From an uncultured Alphaproteobacteria bacterium (GTDB lineage: Bacteria; Pseudomonadota; Alphaproteobacteria; JAPOUT01; G958296285): a stretch of 64,000 nucleotides of DNA. Of the stretch, positions 46,828 through 58,298 are shown one piece after another (positions within the stretch are counted from its first letter, which is position 1; the number at the start of each line of letters is the position of its first letter). Both the position numbers and the translations under genes were made by a program. The stretch spans positions 322,367-386,366 of the forward strand of contig OY282459.1 in assembly GCA_958296285.1 (NCBI GenBank), read 5' to 3'. Under the pieces are notes generated by a model. It was not told where the DNA came from. It saw nothing but the letters and a program-made list of their open reading frames with translations, and searched no databases.

Positions 46828-48041
46828 ACCGGCGAGTCGTGATCACAGGCATGGGCATCGTCTCCAGCATTGGCGGCAATGTGGAGGAAGTGCGCGACAG
46901 TCTCTATGAGGCGAAATCGGGAACGGGCTTCGCCAAAGATCATAAGACCTACGGCTTTCGCTCCCATGTGGAGGCGCGCCCGCCGATCAATCCCGAAGAG
47001 GCTCTGGACAGAAAAACGCGCCGCTTCATGGGAGCCGGCGCGGCTTGGAATTATATCGCGATGCGCGAGGCTGTGGAAGATTCGGGTCTTGACGAGGCGG
47101 AGATTCGCCATGAGCGCACAGGCCTCGTCATGGGATCGGGCGGCCCCTCCGTCCCAACGATGGTGGAGGTCGTGGATAAGGCAAGAGAGAAGGGCGCGAA
47201 GCGCGTCAGCCCTGTCGCCGTGCCGAAAGTGATGAGCAGCACCCATTCGGCGACTTTGGCGGTGGCTTACGGCATCAAAGGCGTCAATTATTCCATCACC
47301 TCGGCATGCGCGACAAGCGCGCACTGCATCGGACATGGGAAGGATCTCATCCAAAGCGGCAGACAGGATGTCGTCTTCGCCGGCGGCGGCGACGGCTTGG
47401 ATTGGTTTCTCTCCGTCCATTTTGACGCGATGGGCGCGATGTCCTCCAAACATAATGAGACGCCGGAGACCGCCTCTCGCCCCTATGATCTCTCGCGGGA
47501 CGGTTTTGTCATTTCGGGCGGCGGCGGCGTCTTGGTGTTAGAAGAGATGGCGCGCGCCAAAGCGCGCGGCGCGCGAATCTATGGCGAGATTATCGGCTAT
47601 GGCGCGACATCGGACGGCAGCGACATGGTGCAGCCTTCGGTGGAAGGCCCTGTGCGCTGCATGAAGATGGCGCTCAAAAATGTGGATTGTCCGGTGGATT
47701 ACGTGAATCCGCACGCCACCTCCACGCCGATCGGCGACAAGAATGAGATTCAAGCTTTGCGCGAAGTCTTTGGCGAGAAGGTTCCGCCCTTGAGCGCGAC
47801 AAAAGCTCTGACGGGACATTCCTTGGGGGCGAGCGGCGCGCATGAGGCGATTTATTCGCTGATCATGTTGAATGGCGGGTTTTTATGCGAGTCGGCGCAT
47901 ATTGAGGAGTTGGATCCGGAATTCGCCGACATGCCGATTTTGCGGGAGCGTCGGGACAATGTGGAGGTGAATTGCGTTCTTTCCAACAGTTTCGGTTTTG
48001 GCGGAACGAACGGGACTCTTGTCTTCCGCCGCGCTCCGTGA
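46824..48041 (+). CDS. fabB: 3-oxoacyl-ACP synthase I
   Basis: 405 residues from ATG 46824. Thiolase fold with the nucleophile in SITSACATSAHCIG (Cys about 163), catalytic His in NPHATSTPIGD and TGHSLGASGAHE, and the glycine-rich NSFGFGGTNGTLVF near the end. It elongates the unsaturated intermediate made by FabA. In many Alphaproteobacteria fabI follows; here the convergent pnp gene comes instead. Confidence 0.96.
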   Translation: MNRRVVITGMGIVSSIGGNVEEVRDSLYEAKSGTGFAKDHKTYGFRSHVEARPPINPEEALDRKTRRFMGAGAAWNYIAMREAVEDSGLDEAEIRHERTGLVMGSGGPSVPTMVEVVDKAREKGAKRVSPVAVPKVMSSTHSATLAVAYGIKGVNYSITSACATSAHCIGHGKDLIQSGRQDVVFAGGGDGLDWFLSVHFDAMGAMSSKHNETPETASRPYDLSRDGFVISGGGGVLVLEEMARAKARGARIYGEIIGYGATSDGSDMVQPSVEGPVRCMKMALKNVDCPVDYVNPHATSTPIGDKNEIQALREVFGEKVPPLSATKALTGHSLGASGAHEAIYSLIMLNGGFLCESAHIEELDPEFADMPILRERRDNVEVNCVLSNSFGFGGTNGTLVFRRAP

Positions 48042-48062
48042 GCGCTCTTCCGCCCCCGCCGA

Positions 48063-48087
48063 TTTTTTAATTTTTATTTTTTATTTT

Positions 48088-48090
<3 letters not shown>
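48063..48090. terminator. T-rich tract between convergent fabB and pnp
   Basis: Four runs of five or six T separated by one or two A, just after fabB and a short GAGCGCTC palindrome. This may end fabB transcription; the hairpin is weak, so the call is tentative. Confidence 0.35.
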
Positions 48091-50208
<2,118 letters not shown>

Positions 50209-50248
50209 GATTTTCCTTTCCTGCCCTTCGGGCGTGGCTCGCGCTTTT

Positions 50249-50530
50249 TTAGCGGCGCAGAGAGAGTTTTTGGATGACGTCCCTGTAGCGAGACTCATCG
50301 CGGCTGTTCAAATAATCCAGCAGCGATCGGCGGCGGCTGACCAGTTTGAGAAGCCCGCGCCTGGAACTGTGATCCTTCTTATGAAGGCGGAAGTGATCGG
50401 TCAAGCCCGAGATTCGCGCCGTCAGCCGCGCGATTTGGACTTCCGGCGAGCCCGTGTCCTTATCGTGCCGTTTGATGTCCTGCGCCGCCGCTTTCGTTTT
50501 TTGGCGGGGATTGTCCGTTTCTGCCATCAT
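50249..50530 (-). CDS. rpsO: 30S ribosomal protein uS15
   Basis: 93 residues if the first of two consecutive ATGs is used. [22 protein letters not shown] and [25 protein letters not shown] are the uS15 rRNA-binding core. It binds the central domain of 16S rRNA early in assembly. The N terminus ([15 protein letters not shown]) differs from the more common sequence and is a few residues longer. Confidence 0.96.
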   Translation of the reverse strand: MMAETDNPRQKTKAAAQDIKRHDKDTGSPEVQIARLTARISGLTDHFRLHKKDHSSRRGLLKLVSRRRSLLDYLNSRDESRYRDVIQKLSLRR

Positions 50531-50584
50531 GACCGTGTCCTTATACCCTCTTTCGGCGCTTCGCGCAAGAGCTTGACGCCTCCT

Positions 50585-51544
50585 CTAAAGATGAAAGATG
50601 CGCTTGGGGCTGATTTCGCCGTCGGCGATTTCCACGAAGCCGACAGGCTTGCCGTCATGGAGGGCCAGGCATGTCGCGCCTTCCAGAGAAGAGGCGGCGG
50701 GGCGTCTTGACGCGGCGGCGGCGGCGGGGCGGCATCGCAGAGAGCGTCTTTGTCCCTGTCGGAGCGCCCGCGCCTCCTCCGCGCTCACGGCGAGGGCGGG
50801 CATATCAGAGAGCGCCTTTTCCAAAGGCAGAAGGCGCGCGCGGGCGGCGGGCAGATTCTCTCTCGCCTCTTGGGCTAGTTCTTCAAGAGGAATGGCGTCC
50901 TTTTCGCCGAAAGGGCCGAGCGCGATTCGGCGGAGCGCCTCCACATGGGCGGCGCTCTCCAGCGCCTCGCCCAAATCCCGCGCGACAGAGCGGACATAGA
51001 CGCCGCTGCCGCAGCGCATTTCCAGCTCCGTCCTCTCCGAAGAGGGGGAGGAGAGGCGGCGGAGCGAGAAGATCCTCGCCTCGCGCGGCGCGAGGCGAGG
51101 CGGGCGTCCTTGACGCGCCAAAAGATAGGCGCGCCGCCCTTGACAATGAATGGCGGAAAAAGCCGGCGGTCTCTGCAGAATGACGCCGATGAAACGGGGA
51201 AGCGCCGCGTCAATGTCGGAAGGCGAGGGGCGAGAGGCGGAAAGTCTTATCACGCGCCCTTCTTGATCGTCCGTGTCTGTGGCGGCGCCCCATCGGATCG
51301 TGAAGCGGTAGATTTTGTCGCTGGCAGTAAGAAAGCCCGCCGCTTTTGTCGCCTCGCCCAGCGCGATCAGAAGAATGCCGTCGGCCAGGGGATCCAGCGT
51401 GCCTGCATGTCCGGCTTTGGCGGCGCGGAGAAGGCGGCGCGTCTGATAAACGGCTTTCGCCGAAGAGACGCCGCGCGGCTTGTCCAGCGCTATCCAGCCC
51501 GAAACTGCCTCAGGGGCGGCGCGTCTTGACGCGGAGGCGCTCAT
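50585..51544 (-). CDS. truB: tRNA pseudouridine-55 synthase
   Basis: 319 residues. GWIALDKPRGVSSAKAVY, the catalytic Asp in AGHAGTLDPLADGILLIALGEATK, and YRFTIRWGAATDTDDQEG are diagnostic. It makes the universal pseudouridine in the T loop. Two copies of the GCGTC-TT-GACGC palindrome lie in the gene, one near the start (encoding ASRR in MSASASRRAAP) and one near the C terminus. Both fall in regions outside the conserved core. The start overlaps the rbfA stop. Confidence 0.95.
   Translation of the reverse strand: MSASASRRAAPEAVSGWIALDKPRGVSSAKAVYQTRRLLRAAKAGHAGTLDPLADGILLIALGEATKAAGFLTASDKIYRFTIRWGAATDTDDQEGRVIRLSASRPSPSDIDAALPRFIGVILQRPPAFSAIHCQGRRAYLLARQGRPPRLAPREARIFSLRRLSSPSSERTELEMRCGSGVYVRSVARDLGEALESAAHVEALRRIALGPFGEKDAIPLEELAQEARENLPAARARLLPLEKALSDMPALAVSAEEARALRQGQRRSLRCRPAAAAASRRPAASSLEGATCLALHDGKPVGFVEIADGEISPKRIFHL
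50702..50713. repeat. Intragenic palindrome in truB (C-terminal)
   Basis: GCGTCTTGACGC read in frame as Ala-Ser-Arg-Arg within an alanine-rich insertion of TruB (AAAAASRRPAASS). Confidence 0.6.
51521..51532. repeat. Intragenic palindrome in truB (N-terminal)
   Basis: GCGTCTTGACGC, read as Ala-Ser-Arg-Arg at residues 5–8 of TruB, ahead of the conserved domain. Confidence 0.6.
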
Positions 51545-51921
51545 GGCTGGCTTTTCGCCAAATCGGCGGCGACTTTCGGGCTTTGGAGAATGCGCTCCAG
51601 CCTCTGCGCGCGCTCAAAATGCGGATCGGCGGCGAAAGAGAGAATCGGCGTGAAGCGCAATTTCAAAAGTCGCGCCAGCGCTTTCTGCAAATCCTTGCGC
51701 GCGGCGGCGAGCGCCTCCAAATTGCGCGCGAAATCGTCCGGCCCCTCGGCATGGATGAAGATTCGCGCATAGCGCATGTCGGCGCTGAGACGGACTTCGC
51801 TGATGGTCAGCCGCGCCGAGAAGGTCCCCCGCCGCCGAAGGAGATCGGCAAGGGCGCGATGAATGGTCGCGCCGACGCGGCGCTGTCTGTGCGAGGGTTT
51901 TTTAGAGGCGGGAACCGTCAT
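51541..51921 (-). CDS. rbfA: Ribosome-binding factor A
   Basis: 126 residues with a KH-like fold: RRVGATIHRALADLLRRRG, ISEVRLSADMRYARIFIHAEG and LRFTPILSFAADPHFERAQRLERIL. It assists maturation of the 16S rRNA 5' end in 30S assembly. It stands 83 bases behind infB and overlaps truB, in the standard order. Confidence 0.94.
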   Translation of the reverse strand: MTVPASKKPSHRQRRVGATIHRALADLLRRRGTFSARLTISEVRLSADMRYARIFIHAEGPDDFARNLEALAAARKDLQKALARLLKLRFTPILSFAADPHFERAQRLERILQSPKVAADLAKSQP

Positions 51922-52004
51922 TGGAAGAAATCCTGATCTTTTTTCATCAAGCGCGTCTGGAGAGGCGGGGGCGGGCGGCGGCAGGCGGGAGTCTCAAGAG
52001 GGGT

Positions 52005-54597
52005 CTAAAGTTCCTGCGGCGTTTCTTCCAACCGGAAACATTCCACCCAATCGCCCTCCCGCATTTCTTGAAAAGCGCCGAAGCCCAGCCCGCATTCTTG
52101 TCCGGCGCGGACTTCCTCGGCATCCTCCTTAAAGCGTCTGAGGGAATCCAGCGCGCCTTCATAGACCGTCTCGCCCTCGCGCGACACGCGGAAGCGCATC
52201 GCTTTTTGGAGCGCGCCCTCTTCCACGCGGCAGCCGGCGGCGCGGCGGCCTCGGGAGAGATCAAAGACTTTGAGAATCTTCGCTTTGCCCAGCGAAATCT
52301 CGCGCTTCGCCGGCTCCAACCGCGAAGCGATTCGATTTTTCATGCTCTCCAAGAGATCGTAAATGACCGGCGCCGTGTGAATCATGACGCCCATCCGCTT
52401 CGCGGCGTCCTGCGCGTCTTTGGCGACTCGGACATTAAAGCCGAAAATCTCGGCGGAAGTCGTCTGCGCCAGCGAGACATCCGAGAGCGCCACATCGCCG
52501 ACCCCGGCATGAATGAGCCTGAACTCCGCCTTCTCCGAGACGCCCCGCGCCGCCTCTTCCAGCGCCGCCGCCGATCCCTGAACGTCCGTCTTGAAAATCG
52601 CCGAGAAAAGGGGCTTCTCTTGGCTGTCCTTCATGGAGGCGATCATCTCTTCGGCGGATGTCGGCGTCTGCCGTCCTGGGAGGGCGCGGAGATCGCGCAT
52701 TTTTCGGGCGCGATATTCGGCGATCTCGCGCGCGCGGGATTCATCGTCAAGCGCGTCAAAATGGTCGCCCGCCTCCGCCACGCCGCTCAAGCCCGAGACG
52801 CGGCAGGGCTCGGCCGGCCCAGCCTCGCGGACAATCTTTCCGCGATCATCTTCCAGAGCGCGGACGCGCCCCCAATGGCGTCCGACCACGAAGAGATCGC
52901 CTTGGCGCAGCGTCCCATTTTGAACGAGAAATGTCGCGACAGGGCCCAGACCTTTGCGAACGCCGCTCTCCAGCACGACTCCGCGGGCGGCGCGGGAGGG
53001 ATTGGCTTTCAGATCCATCAGTTCCGCCTGCAGCAAAAGCGCCTCTTCCAAAGCCTCCAAGCCTTCGCCCTTGAGGGCGGAAAGGGCGACCATAAGCGTT
53101 TCGCCGCCCATCGTCTCGGCGAGCAATCCTTTTTGCGCCAGCGCCTGCTTGACCTTTTCCGGATCCGCGCCCGCCAGATCGGTCTTGGTGATGGCGACGA
53201 CAATGGGCGTCCCCGCCGCTTTGGCATGGGCTAGAGCCTCTTCGGTCTGCGGCATGACGCCATCATCGGCGGCGACGACCAAAACGACAATGTCGGTCGT
53301 CTCAGCGCCCCTGGCGCGCATCGCCGTGAAGGCGGCGTGGCCGGGCGTGTCTATGAAGGTGATGTCGCGGCGGCGGCTCGCCGATGATTGTCCTTCGCGG
53401 CGGAGGCGATAGGCGGCGACATGCTGCGTGATGCCGCCCTTCTCGCCCTTGGCGACGGCGCTTTGGCGCAGAGCGTCCAAGAGCGAGGTCTTGCCGTGAT
53501 CCACATGCCCCATCACTGTGACAATGGGGGGGCGCGGGCGGAGATTCTCCTCCTTGTCGGGCTGGCTTTGGAGCGCGTCCTCCACATCGGATTCGGCGAT
53601 GCGGCGGACTTTGTGATCCAGCTCTTCGGCGACAAGTTGCGCCGTGTCGGCGTCCAGAATGTCGGAGGCTTTCGCCATGACGCCCTGCTGCATCAGCGCG
53701 CGGATGACATCGGCGGCGCGCCTGGCCATGCGCGCCGAGAGTTCGGCGACTGTGATCGTCTCTGGAATGACGACATCGCGGGCGACAGGGGGGGCTGGGG
53801 CTTGGCTTTCCGGCGCTTTGCGCTGGCGCTGTCGGCGGCGGCGGAGGGCTGCCAGAGAGACCTGCCTCTCGCTTTCATCCAGCGCTTTGGCGATGGTGAG
53901 TTTTCCTTCGCGGCGGCGGCGCTCGGGGCGGCGGGCGGTTTTTGGGCGCTCGGCGCGGGGATCCGGGGCGAGGCTCGGGGGCGCGCCGCCCTCTTCCAAG
54001 CGGCGCGTGGCTTCAAGGGCGGCGTCCGCGCGCGCTTTCGCCTGCCGCTCGCGCTCTTCTTTGAGATCGGCGTCCCTTGCCGCCGCCGCTTCCTGCTCTT
54101 CCTTGCGTTTTTTATCGCTCTCCGCCTGTTTCGCGGTTTCCTCGCGCGCTTTGCGGCGCGCCTCCTCCTCCTCTTTCTGCGCTTCGGTCAGAGCGCGGGC
54201 GCGCGCCGCCTTTTCCTTCTCGCTCAACGGACGAAGCACGACTCCCTGTCGGCGGGACGCATCGCCTTCGGAAGAGGGGGCGGCGGGGCGTCTTGACGCG
54301 GGGGCGGCGGGGGCGCGGGCGGAAGGCGGCGGCGGCGCGGCGTCTTGACGCGGGGCGTCTTGACGCGGGGGCGCGGGCGGGGGGGGGGGGCGGCGAGAGA
54401 GGCGAAGTTTTTGGAGAAAGAGGATCTTCGGACAGCATCACGCCGGCGGCTTGGCGCTTCTTGCGCTTTTTCTCAACGACCAAAAGGGGCGCGGCGGGGC
54501 GAAGCGGCTTTCGCGCCATCCGCGAAGGGGCGCTGCCCGGAAGATGCAGCGTGCCCGCGCCTTTCTCGCCGCGCGATGGCGTTTTGTCCGCCGCCAT
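52005..54597 (-). CDS. infB: Translation initiation factor IF-2, reading frame shifts at a 12-base homopolymer
   Basis: The N-terminal 73 or so codons (54597 downwards: MAADKTPSRGEKGAGTLHLP, MARKPLRPAAPLLVVEKKRKKR, the usual alphaproteobacterial IF-2 start) and the rest of the protein are in different frames. The second frame reads DASRRQGVVLRPLSEKEKAA before the coiled coil, then domain G2 (VTVMGHVDHGKTSLLDAL, ITQHVAAY, DTPGHAAF, TKTDLAG) and domains up to the end. The frames meet at a run of 12 C on the coding strand (54379–54390); eleven would join them into a continuous protein of about 863 residues. Either one base is wrong or slippage restores the frame. A truncated start at a GTG at 54239 is possible but would fall inside a conserved segment. 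Three copies of the 12-bp palindrome lie in the same linker. Confidence 0.85.
54288..54366. repeat. Three intragenic palindromes in the infB linker
   Basis: GCGTCTTGACGC occurs at 54288–54299, 54340–54351 and 54355–54366. In the main IF-2 frame they encode ASRRPA once and PRQDA twice, inside a Pro/Ala-rich linker that is dispensable in most IF-2 proteins. Confidence 0.65.
54379..54390. repeat. Twelve-G homopolymer in infB
   Basis: Twelve consecutive G on the plus strand (C on the coding strand) at the exact place where the IF-2 frame changes. It is a likely site of sequencing error, replication slippage or transcriptional slippage. Confidence 0.8.
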
Positions 54598-55208
54598 CAG
54601 AAGTTCCCCTCTTTTTCCGCCGCCGTCTCGGGGACGCCGGTCAGTTCCAAATAGCGGGCGTAGCGCGCCAGCGCGAAAAGGGCGGGACGGGCGGCGGGAG
54701 CGGCGGGGCTTTGTCGCAGAGCCAAACGCCGAAGAGCGCCCCGCCCCAGCGCCGCCGCCATCTCCTGATCGGAAAAAAGATAGAGATAGGGGCTTCCCGA
54801 AAAGCGCGCGAAGCGCCGAGTTTCAGGCGAGGCGGCGCGCAGGCGAAGGAGGCTGGTCTTGTCGGACGAGGCGCGAAGCGCCGCCTCCTCGCCATAGAGA
54901 ATCTGCCCGCCGCGCGCCGCGATCCCCAAAGAGGAGAGCGCCGCCTCTCGCAGAAGCGTCTCAAGGCGATCCGGCAGATCCTCGGCGACAGAAAGAGGCG
55001 CGCCATGCGCGCGCTCAAAGAGTTTCTTCACAAGCGCTTTCGCGACATAAGAGCGGCGGGCCAGAACCCACATGCCCCGCCCGGACAGTCGGTTTTGGAG
55101 ATCAGGAAGAAGCCGCGCGCCAGGATCCGCCACGAAGCGCAGCAGCGCATGGAAAGGCAGAAGATCGCCTGTCACAAGACATCGTCTTTTCTTCTTCTCT
55201 CGCGCCAT
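54597..55208 (-). CDS. ylxR: YlxR-type RNA-binding protein (DUF448)
   Basis: 203 residues. The DUF448 domain is at the N terminus: RRCLVTGDLLPFHALLRFVADPGARLLPDLQNRLSGRGMWVLARR (about 8–52), followed by a C-terminal L7Ae-like region (LGIAARGGQILYGEEAALRA). The fused YlxR–L7Ae form is usual in Alphaproteobacteria. It sits between nusA and infB, and its stop shares a base with the infB start. It is thought to bind RNA and modulate the nusA operon or RNase P. Confidence 0.92.
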   Translation of the reverse strand: MAREKKKRRCLVTGDLLPFHALLRFVADPGARLLPDLQNRLSGRGMWVLARRSYVAKALVKKLFERAHGAPLSVAEDLPDRLETLLREAALSSLGIAARGGQILYGEEAALRASSDKTSLLRLRAASPETRRFARFSGSPYLYLFSDQEMAAALGRGALRRLALRQSPAAPAARPALFALARYARYLELTGVPETAAEKEGNF

Positions 55209-55214
55209 GCGGTT

Positions 55215-56939
55215 TCATTCCTTAATCTCGGACGCGTCAGCGCTTGGCGCATCCTCGTCTGGGGCGGCGGCGGGGTCTAGCTTTGGGGCCTCTTCGGGGC
55301 TAGCTTCTTCGGGGGGAGCCTCTTCGGGGCTAGCCTCTTCGGGGGGAGCCTCCTCTTGAGGATCGGGGGGAGGGGCGACCCATCCCAAAGCGAGGCGCGC
55401 CTGCATGATCAGCGCCTCGGCCTGCCGCGCCGAGACGCCGGCGCCGTCCAAGAGTCCCGGACGCCGCTCGCGCTTATCCTCCACCTTCTCATACCATCCC
55501 GTCAGATCGTCCCTTGCCAGCGAGGCGAAATCCTCCATCGTCTTCACCTCGCCCTTGCCGAGGAGAACGAGGATTTTGGGCGTCATGCCGTCCATTTTGG
55601 CGAGCGCGTCGGCGACTCCCAAAGCGCGGCGCTCTTTCTCCAGCGCGGCGTTTTCCTCGTCAAGATAGGCTTTGGCGCGGTCGCGGAGCGCTTCGGCGAT
55701 TTTCTCGTCAAAGCCCTCCACGGCGGCGATTTCGGCGGCGTCCACGAAGGCGACATCCTCAACGGAGGCGAAATCCTCGGAGGCCAGCAGCTGCGCGACC
55801 GTCTCATCCACATCCAGCGCCTTTTGGAAGAGCGCGGTGCGCTCGGCGAATTCTTTCTGCCGCCTCTCCGATTCCTCCGCTTCGGTCAGAATGTCAATCG
55901 CCCAGCCCGTCAGCTGCGAGGCGAGGCGCACATTCTGCCCGCGTCTGCCGATGGCGAGCGACAGTTGATCGTCCGGGACGACAGCCTCCACGCGCTTATT
56001 GTCGTCATCCAGCACGATTTTGACGACTTGGCTGGGCGCCAGCGCCTTGGCGATGAAATCGGCCGGATCCAGCGAATGGCGGACAATGTCAATCTTCTCG
56101 CCCTGCAGCTCGCCCACGACCGCTTGGACGCGCGTCCCGCGCATCCCGACACAGGCGCCGACAGGATCAATCGCGCTGTCGTGGGAGAGAACGGCGATTT
56201 TGGCGCGGCTTCCAGGGTCGCGCGCCACCGCCTTGACCTCAATGATGCCGCCATAGATTTCCGGAACTTCCTGCCCGAAAAGACGCACCATGAACATGTC
56301 ATGGGCGCGGGAGAGAAAAATCTGCGCGCCGCGCATCTCGCGGCGGACGTCATAAATATAGGCGCGGATGCGATCGCCGGTGCGGAAGATTTCCCTGGGC
56401 AGAAGCTCGCTGCGGCGGACGATCGCTTCCGCGCGCCCCAAATCCACGATCACATTGCCATATTCAATGCGGCGGACAATGCCATTGACGACTTCGCCGA
56501 CTCGGTCTTTATATTCGTCATATTGGCGCTCGCGCTCGGCGTCTCGGACTTTGTGAACGATGACCTGCCTTGCCGTCAGGGCGGCGACTCTGCCGAATTC
56601 AATCGGCGGCAGATCTTCGGCGATCTGATCGCCGAGCTGCGCGCCGTCATGAAGAAGGCGGGCGGCGGCGATGTCTATTTGGGTCGCCGGATCTTCCACG
56701 GTTTCCACCACTTCGCGCAGGCGCGAGAGGCTTATCGCGCCGCTTTTGTCGTCCAGCTGGGCGCGAATTCGGCTCTCGGCGCCATAGCGGAATCGCGCCG
56801 CCTTCTCAAGCCCTTCGGCGATCGCGTCCATGACGACCTCGCGCGGAATATCCTTCTCGCGCGCCAAAGCGTCGGCGATTTGGAGAAGTTCGGCTCTGTT
56901 GGCGCTGACGGCGCCCGGCGTTTCTGTCATATGGGTCAT
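55215..56939 (-). CDS. nusA: Transcription termination/antitermination factor NusA
   Basis: 574 residues from ATG 56939 (ATG 56930 is an alternative; neither has ideal spacing from AGGA). N-terminal RNA-polymerase-binding domain (ALAREKDIPREVVMDAIAEG), S1 domain (VGEVVNGIVRRIEYGNVIVDLG), KH domains (DPVGACVGMRGTRVQAVVGEL; LAIGRRGQNVRLASQLTGW) and C-terminal acidic repeats. The last 55 residues are a Pro/Glu/Ala tail with repeats EEAPPEEASPEEAP encoded by near-identical 15-base units. rimP, normally upstream, is not present; a tRNA-Gly gene stands there. Confidence 0.95.
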   Translation of the reverse strand: MTHMTETPGAVSANRAELLQIADALAREKDIPREVVMDAIAEGLEKAARFRYGAESRIRAQLDDKSGAISLSRLREVVETVEDPATQIDIAAARLLHDGAQLGDQIAEDLPPIEFGRVAALTARQVIVHKVRDAERERQYDEYKDRVGEVVNGIVRRIEYGNVIVDLGRAEAIVRRSELLPREIFRTGDRIRAYIYDVRREMRGAQIFLSRAHDMFMVRLFGQEVPEIYGGIIEVKAVARDPGSRAKIAVLSHDSAIDPVGACVGMRGTRVQAVVGELQGEKIDIVRHSLDPADFIAKALAPSQVVKIVLDDDNKRVEAVVPDDQLSLAIGRRGQNVRLASQLTGWAIDILTEAEESERRQKEFAERTALFQKALDVDETVAQLLASEDFASVEDVAFVDAAEIAAVEGFDEKIAEALRDRAKAYLDEENAALEKERRALGVADALAKMDGMTPKILVLLGKGEVKTMEDFASLARDDLTGWYEKVEDKRERRPGLLDGAGVSARQAEALIMQARLALGWVAPPPDPQEEAPPEEASPEEAPPEEASPEEAPKLDPAAAPDEDAPSADASEIKE

Positions 56940-57092
56940 CGTCCTGTCTTGGCGGCGGCGGGGGGCGGGGGGGGCGTTGGGCGGGGCGTTGGGGGTGGGG
57001 GCGGGCGTGGGGGCGTGGGCGGCGGAAGGGCGCACTATACCATGCGGCGAAAGCCGTTTCAAGCTCGCCCGACAGAAACTCAAGAGCCGGCG

Positions 57093-57164
57093 AGCGGGCG
57101 ATGAGATTTGAACTCACGACCCCAACCTTGGCAAGGTTGTGCTCTACCCCTGAGCTACGCCCGC
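57093..57164 (-). tRNA. tRNA-Gly (GCC anticodon)
   Basis: 72 bases on the minus strand. Acceptor GCGGGCG pairs with CGCCCGC, D arm TAGCTCAGGGGTAGAGCA, anticodon loop TTGCCAA giving GCC, and T arm GTGAGTTCAAATCTCAT. CCA is not encoded. It lies between nusA and the LON-domain gene. Confidence 0.96.
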
Positions 57165-57245
57165 ATGACCGCGCCCTCTTTCCGTCAAGCCTGTATCTAG
57201 CCTCTTGGCGGCGAGGATTGCAAGCCCTCTCTCTTGACGCGGCGT

Positions 57246-57275
57246 TTGGAGAAGATCGGTCTTTTGGGGTAAAAT
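57246..57275 (+). promoter_or_regulatory. Candidate promoter for the LON-domain gene
   Basis: TTGGAG and TAAAAT are separated by 18 bases, 35 bases upstream of the ATG at 57310. Confidence 0.4.
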
Positions 57276-57309
57276 CATTCCCTCAAAGACGGAAAGGCTC
57301 GCAAAGACC

Positions 57310-57960
57310 ATGCGCTATCGCAAGATTGACGAGATTCCAAGACAGATTCCTCTTTTTCCGCTCCCGGGCGCGCTTCTGCTGCCGCGCGGGACTCTGCCGC
57401 TGAACATTTTTGAGCCGCGCTATTTGACGATGCTGCGCGACTGTCTGAAAAAAGACAAGGTGATCGGTCTCATCCAGCCGCGCGGCGAGGCGGAGGGCGC
57501 GCTTTACGAGATCGGCTGCGCCGGACGCGTCACCGGCTTTCGGGAGGCGGGACAGGCGCGGCAGCTGATCTCGCTCACCGGAATCTGCCGCTTTCGCCTG
57601 ATCCATGAGACGCCCCGCCGCTTTTCCTATCGGGAAGGGGAGGTGGATTACGCGCCCTTCCAGCAGGATCTGATTGAGAATCTGGGCGAGGACGAGGTCA
57701 AGCGGAAGGCGCTGCTGGAGGTTTTAAAACGCTATTTGGATCGGCATCATATGCGGATGGATTGGCCGACTTTGCGGCGAACCTCCAATGAGACTTTGGT
57801 CACGATGCTCGCCATGATCAGCCCCTATGGCGCGGCGGAGAAGCAGGCGATGCTGGAAGCCAGGACGCTTTCGCGGCGCTGCGACATTCTGATCGCGCTC
57901 ACCGAAATGCTCTTGGCGGAGGCGCGCCCGATGCCCGGCAAGACTCTTTCCATCCAATGA
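57310..57960 (+). CDS. LON-domain (Lon N-terminal-like) protein
   Basis: 216 residues consisting of the Lon substrate-binding domain without ATPase or protease: [27 protein letters not shown] (about 13–39), [19 protein letters not shown] and [11 protein letters not shown]. Such short proteins are common in Alphaproteobacteria and of unknown function, sometimes linked to peptide binding. It overlaps the Trm112-like gene by ATGA, the usual pairing in this class. Confidence 0.88.
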   Translation: MRYRKIDEIPRQIPLFPLPGALLLPRGTLPLNIFEPRYLTMLRDCLKKDKVIGLIQPRGEAEGALYEIGCAGRVTGFREAGQARQLISLTGICRFRLIHETPRRFSYREGEVDYAPFQQDLIENLGEDEVKRKALLEVLKRYLDRHHMRMDWPTLRRTSNETLVTMLAMISPYGAAEKQAMLEARTLSRRCDILIALTEMLLAEARPMPGKTLSIQ

Positions 57961-58208
57961 CGTCTGAGAAGAAAAAAAGCGCCGCGGGCGCGGCGGGCGC
58001 AGGCGCGGGGGGGACGCTAGACCCGTATCTTTTGGAGATTTTGGTCTGCCCTTTGACGAAAACGCCTCTTCGCTATGACGCCGAGCGCGAGGAACTGATC
58101 TCGGAGGCGGCGGGGCTTGCCTATCCGGTGCGGGACGGCATTCCGATCATGCTGGAGAAGGAGGCGCGCGCGATCGCGCCGGCGAAGCCGCACCCGAAAT
58201 CTCTTTGA
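57957..58208 (+). CDS. Trm112-family zinc-ribbon-like protein
   Basis: 83 residues. [43 protein letters not shown] (about 24–66) is the Trm112/YcaR pattern, with only the first Cys of the C-P-x-C pairs left. Eukaryotic and archaeal Trm112 activates methyltransferases; the bacterial role is not established. An Ala/Gly-rich N terminus precedes the domain. Confidence 0.85.
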   Translation: MTSEKKKSAAGAAGAGAGGTLDPYLLEILVCPLTKTPLRYDAEREELISEAAGLAYPVRDGIPIMLEKEARAIAPAKPHPKSL

Positions 58209-58298
58209 CAGGCGCGCGCCAATGCCCTACTTCCTGACAAGAGCCAAGAGCCAAGAGCCAAAAAGAAAATGGCGGAGACGGAGGAGGCGGGGAGAATC

